The notes below the pieces were generated by a model. It was not told where the DNA came from. It searched no databases and was given only the letters and a program-made list of their open reading frames with translations. Both the position numbers and the translations under genes were made by a program. A stretch of 64,000 nt of DNA from Myotis daubentonii (lineage: Eukaryota > Chordata > Mammalia > Chiroptera > Vespertilionidae), in assembly GCF_963259705.1 (NCBI RefSeq), contig NC_081844.1, positions 22,739,715 to 22,803,714 on the forward strand. Direction: 5' to 3'. Positions 22,505 through 33,900 of the stretch are shown here, in pieces; the first letter of the stretch is position 1; each line of letters begins with the position of its first letter.

Positions 22505-25500
22505 ATGACCGTCACCTACACGGCCCGCGTGGCCAACGCGCGCTTCGGCGGCTTCTCGAAGCTGCTGCTGCTGTGGCGCGGCAGCATCTACAAGCTCCTG
22601 TGGCGGGAGCTGCTCTGCTTCCTCGGACTCTACATGGCGCTGAGCGCGGCCTATCGGTGAGGCCCCGGCGGCGTGCGGGCCGAGGGGGCTGGCCCCGCCC
22701 GGGGTGCGGGACGGAGCGGGAGGAGAGCGCGCGCTGGGGAGGGAGCTCGCCCCTGACCCCGCACCCCTGCCCGCAGCTTCGTGCTGACCGAAGGCCACAA
22801 GCGCTACTTCGAGAAGCTGGTCATCTACTGCGACCAGTACGCCAGCCTCATCCCCCTCTCTTTCGTGCTCGGTGTGTTCGCGCTCGAGTTCCTTGTGCCC
22901 CATCCCCCACCCCAGAAACCATTCATGCCTTTTGGGGACCCCCACTCCTGCCTCTCTGGGACGCCCCTCAAATCCAGCCCCACAGACCCCCATTTCTGCG
23001 TCCTCTAGACAGATGTAGCCCCTTGGACATCACCTGGTCACCTGCCCCTTGAGAATTCCATGTCACCCGAGCGTTTGCCCCTGGCCACCTCGGGGACTGC
23101 GCCTGTGTCTGCATAGATTACTAGTGCCCGCCCCCCTCCTGGCCCAGGAGCCTCCTCCAGGAACCTCACATGACTCTGTCCCCCCAAGTCCAGCCTAGGA
23201 AGTATTTCTCTGACAAGTCCTGGCCCCAGCCTCCTTCCCATGTGCTCTGCCCACACGGGTGGGGTTACCAGCCTACGCCCCGACATGGATCCTGTGCCCA
23301 ACCCCTTCGTATGTCTCTGGCCCACGGGCTACCTGTTGCCTCTGCCTCCGCACTGAGACCCCAGGCTCCATCTCAGGTGACTCCCAGGTAACCAGAGTGA
23401 CCCAGGCTGCTCGAGCCACTCTGATCTCAGGGCTAGACCCCCGAGTTCCCAGCCCAGGTGGCCCCGCGGGGTCAGGGTGGCCAGCCTGCCGGGTGTTGCG
23501 GAGGCGGGCTCTATGTCACTCCTCTTCCCACAACCTGGGCCCACAAGCCCCTGCCCCGTGTCGCCACCGAGCGCCCCTTCCCGGCTCTGCCGCAGGCTTC
23601 TACGTGAACCTGGTGGTGCACCGCTGGTGGAACCAGTACCTCTGCATGCCGCTGCCCGACGCGCTCATGTGCATCGTGTCGGGCACCGTGCACGGACGCG
23701 ACGAGCGCGGCCGCCTCTACCGGCGCACGCTCATGCGCTACGCGGGGCTCTCGGCCGTGCTCATCCTGCGCTCGGTCAGCACCGCGGTCTTCAAGCGCTT
23801 CCCCACCATCGACCACGTGGTGGAGGCTGGTGAGCCCCCGGCTGGACGCGGGACCTGGGCAGGGCGGAGGGCGGAGGGCGGAGGGCGGAGGGCGGAGGGC
23901 GGAGGGCGGGGAGAGTGACCCCGGTAAGGACGAGAAGGCGGGGCGAGTGACCCGCCCCCCTCCGCCGTCTCACCCCTCCAGGGTTTATGACCCGCGAGGA
24001 GCGCAAGAAGTTTGAGAACTTGAACTCATCCTACAACAAGTATTGGGTGCCCTGCGTCTGGTTCTCTAACCTGGCGGCACAGGCCCGGCGGGAGGGCCGC
24101 ATCCGGGACAACAGCGCCCTTAAACTGCTGCTGGAGGTGGGCTCGCCAGCTGGCCATTCATACAAAACACCAGAGACATTATACCGTCAGAGGACGAGCC
24201 ACGCGCCTCCCACGAGGCCGATTCCAAACACCCTTCCCTAGCAGCCCCCAGGTGCACAGCTATACATGCCCCCCTCCCCCCGGGTACACTCACCACTAAA
24301 TACTATCCCTGGAGCCCCCAGAAGCACATGGTGACCACTCACCTCCATCCCAAGTACCCACACTTAGTCCCCACGTGTGAGCTCACCAGCCAGGCCCGCT
24401 CAGTACCTGCATCTGCCCGCAGGAGCTGACTGTGTTTCGGGGCAAGTGTTCGATGCTCTTTCACTACGACTGGATCAGCATACCCCTCGTCTACACCCAG
24501 GTAATCCCGCAGTGTCTCCTCGGAGGCCCATCCTCAGACGCACTGGTCTCAAGGGGACATGGAGGACCAGCTAAGACCCCGTCACAGTGACTCCTGACCC
24601 CTAGCCCTGGTCTCTCCGAGAACCCAAGGCCAGGAGAGCCCTGACCTGGCCACTGCTGCCCCCAGGTGGTGACCATCGCTGTGTACAGTTACTTCCTGGC
24701 CTGCGTCATTGGTCGCCAGTTCCTAGACCCTGCGCAGGGCTACAAAGACCACAACCTTGACCTGTTTGTGCCTGTCTTCACTCTGCTGCAGTTCTTCTTC
24801 TATGTCGGCTGGCTCAAGGTGGCTGGGGCCCTGAGCCTGGGCTCCGGGAGTGGGGCGGGCGGGGTTCTCAGGTCTCTGCTTACCTCCCTTCTCCCCACTC
24901 AGGTGGCAGAGCAGCTCATCAACCCCTTTGGAGAGGACGATGACGATTTTGAGACCAACTTTCTGATCGACCGCAACTTCCAGGTGAGACTCCCTTGAGC
25001 CCAGGCCCAGGCTCCCCAGGTGGCCCTGGCCTCACTCACCCCTGCCACGACTTGCCCAGGCCTCGCCTCTGCACCATCCTTCTCTCCTTGGCATCACACT
25101 CCTGAGGGCCCAGGCCTCGGTGCCCGTGCTCTGCTACCCCGCCTAGCACGTGTCCACGGCTGCAGGTGTCAATGCTGGCCGTGGACGAGATGTACGATGA
25201 CCTGGCTATGCTGGAGAAGGACCTGTACTGGGACACAGCGGAGGCTAGGGCCCCCTACACGACGGCCACCGCCTTCCTGAGGCTGCAGCCCTCCTTCCAA
25301 GGCTCCACCTTCGACATCACGTGAGCCAGCGGGGGGGGGGGGGGGGGGTCCTGCTGGATGCTAGGCTTATGGCACTGTGGGGACTAACTGAGGGGGGTCT
25401 CTGGGACCCCACAACAGAGCTAATGGCTAAACTGGAACTTTGGGGCTAAGAGCTAAAGTCTATGAGGAGAGTGATTGCGGTCAAGGTCTGGGATCAGGCC

Positions 25501-26194
25501 ACCAATTGGGGTCAGAGCTAAGGGCTAAGGTGTGTGAGGGCTGGATGGGTGGTCATAGGCGATACAATGCCACAACTAAGGCTTTGAGGCCTAAGTTTGA
25601 GCAGAGCCAGAGGACAAGGCCTGGCTCTTGGGTGAGCGGCCACAATCTTTTGGGATGAGTGAGACACATGGGTGAGTGCAGCCAGGAAAAGCAGTGGGCC
25701 TCGGTCCCACCTGTCAACCAAGGAGAGGGGCGAGGTAGCAGGGCTGACCCCCTGTCCGTCCGTCCCACAGGCTGGCCAAGGAGGACATGCAGTTTGAGCG
25801 GCCCGACGGCGTGGACCTGCCGCTGGGCGAGGCGCATGGCGATTTCTGGCAGCGCCTCCCGCCGGTGGGCCCGGGCATGGCTGCAGGAAGCCAGCTGGGC
25901 CGGCGCCTGTCCGTGTTGCGCCGCAAGAACAGCGGGGTGTCCGAGGCGTCCACAGCCGCCAGCTGCGCGGGCACCAGCGCCCTCGATGGCGTAGCCCCGG
26001 AGGGTGACTGTGGGGACCTACTGTTGGACTCGGGACTTCGAGAGCCGGAACCCGAGCCCCACACTGGGCCAGAGCCGCCAGCCCCTGGGCTGGACGCTGA
26101 GCCCTTCACCAGAGTGTCCATGCCCGCACCCAGAGGGCCGGCTCCGCCCTGGCTGCCCAGCCCCATTGGCGAGGAAGAGGAGAACCTAGCTTAA
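22505..26194 (+). CDS. BEST2: Bestrophin-2, calcium-activated chloride channel
   Basis: Nine coding exons: 22505-22656, 22777-22871, 23596-23829, 23982-24136, 24423-24500, 24666-24818, 24903-24983, 25166-25320 and 25771-26194. They give 508 residues (human 509). BEST2 forms a pentameric Ca2+-gated anion channel in the basolateral membrane of colonic goblet and other epithelial cells and passes chloride and bicarbonate. The N terminus [20 protein letters not shown] is typical of the family. The neck segment [12 protein letters not shown] spans exons 2 and 3. The Ca2+ clasp [11 protein letters not shown] places Asp301-304 as in human. The C-terminal tail after about residue 370 is Pro/Gly-rich and ends [11 protein letters not shown]; it differs most from human. 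Exon 2 ends with a slightly weak G|GTGTGT donor. HOOK2 converges from the other side. Confidence 0.95.
23862..23910 (+). repeat. GGAGGGC heptamer tandem repeat in BEST2 intron 3
   Basis: About seven copies of a 7-bp G-rich unit, starting 32 bp after the exon 3 donor. Four or more GGG runs give G-quadruplex potential in the pre-mRNA. Confidence 0.95.
25331..25348 (+). repeat. (G)18 run beside the BEST2 exon 8 donor
   Basis: Eighteen consecutive G, 10 nt after the GTGAGC donor at 25321. Such runs are prone to length error in sequencing and replication. Confidence 0.9.
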
Positions 26195-26489
26195 GGCCCT
26201 TGGGCCCAAGATCCCCAAGAACAAGGAATCAAGACCCACACCGCACCCACGCACACATCTGGGTCCGCATAAGGCCCTCGAGAATTTCATCCGTCGGCTT
26301 TGGACCAGTTCCTGCTACCCGTGCTCCTGTCTTCATGTCTGGCCTGTGTCTCCTGTGGGCTGGCCCTGGGCTAAGGGCAAAGGGATTTTTCCAGCTTAGA
26401 GCAGCTCATTCTTCCTACCAGCTCTCCCCCCCCCCCCCCCCCACTGCCTGGAAGGGCCCTATGTGTGTCCTGCCTTTATTGTTTCCTTA

Positions 26490-26605
26490 AAATGGAGATA
26501 TGAGTGCCTACCTCTTTGAGCTGTGAGGATGGGAATGAAATAACAGCTTTAAGGCGTTTGTACATAATAGGTGCTCAATAAAATGTTAGTGGTTTCTACT
26601 CAAAT
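26490..26605 (+). repeat. MIR SINE supplying the BEST2 3' end
   Basis: AAATGGAGATATGAGTGCCT, TGTGAGGATGGGAATGAAAT and CATAATAGGTGCTCAATAAA are the MIR 3' half in sense orientation. The gene's polyadenylation signal lies inside it. Confidence 0.75.
26577..26582 (+). terminator. BEST2: BEST2 polyadenylation signal
   Basis: AATAAA 383 nt after the BEST2 stop, followed by a T/G-rich stretch. It is the only AATAAA between the stop codon and the following repeats, and it derives from a MIR element. Confidence 0.7.
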
Positions 26606-27289
26606 GCTGTTAGTCTGACTTCTCCTGCCACGCATTATGCTAAGTCTGATTTTAGTAATGTTCCAGGTTATTTCATGACGCCCTGCCCACTTCTTTTCAA
26701 AGTCTGCTCTCTGAAATGGCCGCATCGGTGCACACTTTACTCATTCATTCATGTACCAGCCACAGTCCCAGGACTACAGCTTCCTGCTGCCAGCCTCGAT
26801 TTATGATTCTACAAGCAATCTTTCTACGCCAAGTCCCTGAATTCTCACATACCCTCTTAGTGCTCCTGGTCTTAATTCAATCATCTGCTGATGACCTCTG
26901 TATTTAGATGTCCACACAGGATCCCTCCCGTCTCTAGACCCATAGATCCAACTGTCTTCTCAATGTCTCCATGTAGGGATCTCTCAGGCACCTCGGACAT
27001 AACAGGTCCCAGAACCAGTCCCCTTTGGCTCCCCAACCTCTCTCTGTTGGCTCTGTCCGTCCAGATAATGAGGCTAAAAGCTGGAGTCATCTTCAACTCT
27101 TTTCTCTTACCCTCCACACTAACCCAGCAGCAAATCTCATCGGCTTGGTCTTCAACTGTATCCAGATTCCAACCATTTCTCCTTCCTCTAGGGCCCCCAC
27201 CACTGTTATGCACCCACCCAGCTGGACTAGTGACCTCCACCCTAGTCTCCCAGCTCTGGCCTTAACCCCCCCGTCAGTTCCTCCCACAG

Positions 27290-27690
27290 CAGCCAAGGGG
27301 AGCCTATGAACACCCAAATTAGATAACACGCTTCCGTGACTCCCACCGCACTTAGGATAAAAGCTCAAGTCTTCGCAGCTCACAAGGCCCTGAGCAACCT
27401 CCCTGCCCTTGTCTCCTCCCTTCCCCTCACTCACTCCACACTCCCTCTAACCCACCCAGCAAGGTCTCATCTCAGGGCCGTTGACATGGTGTTCCCTCTG
27501 GCTGGATTGCTCTTCCCCAGATACCTACACGGCCCCTTCCTTACTCACCTTCAGGTCTCTGCTTAAATTATATCAATTCCTTGGCTAGGCTTCTTTTGCT
27601 GGCCTTTTATTAAAAATCCCCATTTCCTGGAGCATTTGCGATCTTACTCCCCATCATGCTGTCAATTTGGCTCCAATAAATTATTATTAC
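27290..27690 (+). repeat. LINE L2 3' end
   Basis: L2 phrases: GCTCACAAGGCCCTGAGCAA, TGTTCCCTCTGGCTGGATTG, TTCAGGTCTCTGCTTAAATT. Diverged L2-like sequence may start near 26.9 kb. Confidence 0.65.
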
Positions 27691-27708
27691 TTTTGCTATT
27701 GTTGTTAA

Positions 27709-27934
27709 TCCTCACCCAAGGATATTTTTCCATTGATTTTTACAGAGTGGAAGGGAGAGGGAGAGATAGAGAGAAACATTGATGTGAGAGACACATCGAT
27801 TGGTTGCCTCCTGCATGCATCCCAACCAGGACCGGGGAACCTGCCACCAAGGTATGTGCCCTAGACTGGAATGGAACCCTGGATCCTTCCATCTGCAGGC
27901 TGACACTCTATCCACTGAGCCAAACCTGTGAGGG
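27709..27934 (-). repeat. VES-related SINE
   Basis: Reverse SINE from TCCTCACCCAAGGATATTTT to CTATCCACTGAGCCAAACCT. Confidence 0.85.
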
Positions 27935-28052
27935 CTCAAATAAATACTTATAAAAAAAAATTTTAATCACAGTCTACCTCCTGCATCCCCATCACTTCTG
28001 TCTGCTTTATTTTTCTCTATTGCACTTCTCACATAAAATTTTATCTATTTCC

Positions 28053-28276
28053 ACTGTAACCGGTTTGGCTCAGTGGATAGAGCGTCGGCCTGCAGACTGA
28101 AAGGTCCCAGGTTCGATTCCGGTCAAGGGCATGTACCTTGGTTGCGGGCACATCTCTAGTGGGGGGTGTGCAGGAGGCAGCTGATCGATGTTTCTCTCTC
28201 ATCGATGTTTCTAGCTCTCTATCTCTCTCTCTTCCTCTCTGTAAAAAATCAATAAAATATATATTAAAAAAATTTT
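28053..28276 (+). repeat. Young VES SINE with 14-bp duplication
   Basis: Close to the VES consensus. The direct repeat TTTTATCTATTTCC flanks it at 28039-28052 and 28277-28290. Confidence 0.92.
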
Positions 28277-28552
28277 TTTTATCTATTTCCTTTATTGTCT
28301 GTCTCCCTTCATTGGAAATAATGGCTTCATAAGGCAGGGATTTTTGTCTGAAGCTTCTTTAAAACCCACCACACATGCACAGTTACACAAACGCAAATAT
28401 GACTCTCACCTCTCACTGGGTACTATCAGTCATTCACACTTCAGTACGACCACAAGCCCGGCCCTTCTTAAAAAGCAGTGGTCTGAGTCCTGGGCCCATA
28501 TTCTCTCCCCCACCTCAGTGCCCAGAGTCCAGCCAGGGCAGATTGAAAATCT

Positions 28553-28558
28553 TTTATT
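28553..28558 (-). terminator. HOOK2: Candidate HOOK2 polyadenylation signal
   Basis: AATAAA on the minus strand about 285 nt after the HOOK2 stop. No nearer AATAAA was seen. BEST2 and HOOK2 end tail-to-tail about 2 kb apart. Confidence 0.45.
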
Positions 28559-28838
28559 ATTTTTCTTCTCAAATATAAAATCACTCTCTCTATCCTGGCA
28601 GCTCATTAGCCTCAGGAAGAATATTAAGGGTAAGAATCACATTGCTAAAAAGAACAGACCGTACCTGCCTCCCGCCCTGTCCTGTAGCTTGTCTCACCAG
28701 GGAGAACAAAAGGCACAGGTCATGACCTCAAGGCTCTCAAGCAGCTGACCCAGGCATGATGCTGAGCCCTGGGGGAGTTGGGGGGATCTAGGATTAAGCC
28801 CTGACTGGCTGGGCAGGTGGGCAGGATCCTGAGGTCCA

Positions 28839-30891
28839 TCAATGCTTGTCAGCGGGGCGCATGTTCAAGTATGTTAGGCGTCCCAGGGGTCCACGGCGAG
28901 CATTGGTAGCCAGCCGCTGCTGTGCCAGGAATGACTGAGCATGTGCAGGCGCCCGCTCTTCCCCTGCTCGCTGCTGTAAGGCCATGCCCTAGAGAGAGGG
29001 GTGTGGTTGGCATTAGATGAGCCCAGGGGATGCCCCCGACACTCCAGCGCTGGTGCTGGTGCACTCACCATATTATACCAGGCACTGATGAGCAACTTTT
29101 CTTCCTGCTCCCGCTGACTTCGATTCTTCTCAAAGTCCATCTGCCAAGGATGCAAGAGTCAAGGGCCTGGATATGCTGGGGGCAGTGAGGAGGGATGAGG
29201 GCACCCACCTCCAGGTGTCGGATTCGGACTTCCCGCTCCCGGAGCTGTGTCCTCAAGGTGTGGAGTTCCGGAAGCACCCCCCCAGGTGGCCGCTGCTTTG
29301 GTTCCAGGGTCTGTATGACCTAGGGGTTGGGAAAGATACAGCCAAGGTGACCCTGGCTTCACAGGTTGTTGGGCGCAGTGGAGTGTGTTGAGTGTGACAA
29401 CGCATGGCTATGGTGTAAAAGTCTGACATACGGGGTATGACAGGCCTGGGCGTGGGGGCAGAGCTGGGCAAACTGTGGGAGGCGTGACCCAGCGGGAGGC
29501 AGCAGGCTGGACAGGAGGTCACTCAACATCCTCACCGTGCGTGCCTTGTCCACATAGCGGCGGTACCGCTCCTCCATGGCCCGCAAGTCTGCGTCCTTCT
29601 TCTGCAGGCTGTCCTGAAGCTCCTCGATTCGCCGATCTGCTGGGGGAACAAAGTGGCCCCTCAGGTGCACGCCAAGCTCAGGTCCCCCCCACCCCCTGGC
29701 TGTGGAGCACGGCTCACTGCTGCCCTCGCTGGGTGGCTCCAGCTCCTCGATGTACTCGCGCTTCCGCTGCAGCTCCAGATCCGCTTCATGCAGCTTCTGC
29801 CTGTGGGCAGGGGACAAGCAGCGGTGCTGGCAACCGAGGCATTCCCAGCGGGAAGTGTCCCTGCCCGGCCACAGAGGCCTCCCCGCCTGCCTCCCAAGCA
29901 CGGCGGCTGTGTGCTCTGGCCCCACTGCCGCCTCTGCCACCAGAACCACAACCCTCCAGACCCCTAGACAGGTGGCCCTTAGACCAGCCCCCCATCTGTC
30001 CACTTCTATTTCACACCTCACATTCTGATCCAGCCACCACTACCCACCACTACCCTCTAGAGCAGGGGTGGGCAAACTTTTTGACTCGAGGGCCACATGG
30101 GTTCTTAAACTGGACGGGAGGGCCGGAACAAAAGCATGGATGGAGTGTTTGTGTGAACTAATATAAATTCAAAGTAAACATCATTACATAAAAGGATACG
30201 GTCTTTTTTTTTTTAGTTTTATTCATTTCAAACGGCCGAATCCGGCCTGCCGGCCTAGTTTGCCCACGGCTGGACTAGAGGGATTGTTCTACTCTCAACC
30301 CCTCAATTCCATGCTCCACCCAACAGCCAGTGATCTTTCTAGAATGCAAACCTCTTGTAACAAAAGGAAATGCAAACTACAAGTTGTACGTAGGTTTAGT
30401 GCCCTTTGCCACCAGTGGCAAAACACAAAAGATTTAATAACACTCCCTGGAGGTGACACTGTTATTGTGCACTGAACTTGAAACATAGTATAACACCTAA
30501 TAGTTACATCTACTAAAATTACAAAGGCATGTGCCCTCTGAGTCACCAGTTCCACTTTTGTGATATATTTGCACACAGGTGAAACAATGCGTATGCAAGG
30601 TTTTACACTCGGTTGCCTTGTTTGAAATTGTAAATACCTAGAAAGAACAAGTTAAATACACTATGATCTTCACAGAAAATGCTACAGACCAGCCCTTCTG
30701 GCCCAGAATTTTATAGGAGCATTAAGCTCTAATGCCTCCAAGTATCCAGCCTCTGTAAGGAAATAACTTGTTCTGTGCTCGGCGTGAGCCTCAGCTACAT
30801 TCCATCCTTGGTCAGAACTGAGAAAGCCACCACCCAAATCGTTTTCAGTAAGGCCTAGGTTCCCCATGGAAACCCAGCTGACGCAGGCCGC

Positions 30892-30948
<57 letters not shown>

Positions 30949-33900
30949 TCATCCAAGGATATGTTTGTTGAGTTTAGAGAGAGGAAGGGGAGAGAGAAGA
31001 GAGAAATATTGATTGGTTGCCTCCCATACATGCCCTGACCAGGAATTGAACCCGAAACCTTTTGGTGCACAGGATGACACTCCAACCAACTTAGCCACCT
31101 GGCCAGGACCAGGCTGTTATATTTATAAAAAATAATGATGATTTATTTGAAGAAATTTCTCTGTCATCTTAAATAGGAAAAGCAAGTACAGACTAGCACA
31201 TATTATACCACCTTTGTGTAAATAAGGACTGAAAATTAAAATCAATATTCATATTTGTTTGTATTTGCTTTAAAAAGTCTTGAGGGGGAAACACTTTATA
31301 AAATAAATGATTGTCGCCGAAACAGGTTTGGCTCGGTGGATAGAGCGTCGGCCTGTGGACTGAAAGGTCCCGGGTTCAATTCCGGTCAAGGGCATGTACC
31401 TGGGTTGCGGGCACATCCCCAGTGGGAGATGTGCAGGAGGCAGCTGATCGATGTTTCTCTCTCATTGATGTTTCTAACTCTCTATCTCTCTCTCCCTTCC
31501 TCTCTGTAAAAAATCAATAAAATATATTTAAAAAAAATAAAATAAATGATTGTCTAACCCCTATGCTGTGCACCTGAAACGAATACAAAATAATATTGAA
31601 TGCAAACTGTAACTGAAAAAAGAAAAGGAAAAAATCCTCTGGAGGGATTGCCATAATAAACTAATAGGAATGGGGGTAGAATAGGGTGGAAAATGAGTCA
31701 GGGTGGGGGGAGTGGGGGGAGGAGGGAACACTGGAGGTATACATTTTGGTTTTTAAACTATAAATGTGATCACTATTTAAAATAGTTTTTTTAATAATGT
31801 AAAAAGTAAAAGATGGCCCTAACCGGTTTGGCTCAGTGGATAGAGCGTCAGCCTGCGGACTCAAGGGTCCCAGGTTCAATTCCGATCAGGGGCATGTGCC
31901 TTGGTTGTGGGCACATCCCCAGTAGGAGATGTGCAGGAGGCGGCTGATCGATGTTTCTCTCTCATTGATGTTTCTGACTCTCTGTCCTCTCCCTTCCTCT
32001 CTGTAAAAAATCAGTGGAATATATTTAAAAAAAAAAAAAGTAAAAGATGACTATCGCTTTCAGCAAAGTGAGACTACTTTGATGAAATTCTCTCTGTGGT
32101 TTCCCCGCTGCTCCCCCAAAACAGTCTTTACTGCTTCCCGTGGCCTTTAAGGCCCCACTAGATCTGAACTTTCAGTCTGCATTTTTGCCGTCTGGTTCGC
32201 CTCACAGAGGACTCTCCATGACACCTCCCCATCCACCACACCTTTGCCCCAGCCTCCCCACCACTAGGAGAGCCATCCCTCTGGGACTCACAGATGTTCC
32301 TCCAGCTTCCTCTTCAGTAGGGCGGGCTAGGGAAGAGAAGACGGTGGGGTCAGTGGGGTCCAGAGGTCCCAGCCCTTTTCTGGGGTGAGGACAGAGGTGT
32401 CACCCCGGGGCCCATGGTACTTACAATGGACTGCATGGGGCATCGGGCAGCAGGTGGGGAAAGAAAAGAGGGTTATTAGGGGACAGGAGGGAGGGCCAGG
32501 CAGGAAGGAGGTGGGCACTCACGTCCTCGCTCTTGCCCCCCTGCTCCTTCAGTGCCTTCTGTAGGTCCGCCACCTGGACCCGCAGATCCAATAGCTGCTG
32601 CTGGTTCAGCCTGCGGGGTAGGTGGCCGCTCAGTGCCTGGCCGCAGGTCTCCACCGCTTCCCCCCCCCACCCCCCCCCCCGCCGCCCCCCGCCCCGCGGC
32701 CCCCCTCCACCGCGCTCACCGGTGCTGCGTCTCCAGCTGGTGGCGCGCACGGTTGGCCTCCTCCAGGTGGCGCTGCAGCTCCTCCTGCCGCTCCCGGTCG
32801 GCCGCCTCCTGCTGGCACAGGCGCCTGTTCTCGCCCTGAAGCTGCAGGAGCGTCTCCCTGCGGACCAGACCCCAGGGAGTGAACGCTGCTGGGACCAGTC
32901 ACCCCAAAGCTGGCGGAGGGGACCAGGAAAGGGACAGGGCCCTGGGAGGAGCCCGGCCAGACCCTAGGGCAGCCCTAGAGTCCTGGGGACCGGGCCTAGG
33001 TATTCTGAGTGAAGCTCTGGGGACCAAAGTGGGCCGGCCTAGGGGCGATGCTGGGCGAGGGAGGGGATACTGGAACTGGTTTGAACACGTAGGGAAGGGG
33101 CTGTGGGGAAGGAAGACGCAGGAATGGGAAGAGCTGCGATGGGAGAGCCCATCTGGGCAGGGCACAGGGCCCTGATTAGCAGGAGCGACACTGAGTTCAG
33201 GGCTGTGCCCTGGGAGCAGAACCCAATATGGGCAGGGCTGGGGCAGGGGTTTTTGTGTGGCCAGTGGAGCCAGATGGGTTGGACCTGCTTTGTGCACTGA
33301 GGATGGATCCTGGAGAGGCAAGCCGCCAATAGGGCCAGAGCCCCCCGAAAGGGAAGAGCAGAATGAGGAGTGGGTGGGCCTCGGAGTCCAGGTAGGACTT
33401 GGGAACTGAGCTGGCTGGGTTATGGCAGGTGCTTGCACTGGGGACGGGGCTGAGGGTGAGCACTGGCAGGCCAGGGTGTGGCCAAAATTCTCAGTGACCC
33501 CAGGATACCTGAGCTCTGCAGGTAGGATCTCTGCTGCCAGGTTTTCCACAGCTGGTGAGGTGGGATCCAGCGAGGGGTCTGGAGAATGTGAGAAACGTTT
33601 CAGGTAGCTGCACGGCCTCCACTCCCATCCTTAAGATCCTCAGTCCAAGAATCCTCTTTTTTTGTTTGTTTTTTTAATCCTCACTCGAGGATATTTTCCC
33701 ATTAGTTTTTAGAGAGTGAAAGAGAGAGTGAAAGACAGAGAAATATTGATGTGAGAAAACACATTGATTGGATTGGTTGCCTCCTGCATGAGCCCCAACC
33801 AGGGCCCAAGCCTGGGAGGAGCCTGCAACCGAGGTACGTGCCCTTGACCAGAATCGAACCTGGGACCTTTCGGTCCACAGGCCAATGCTCCATCCACTGA

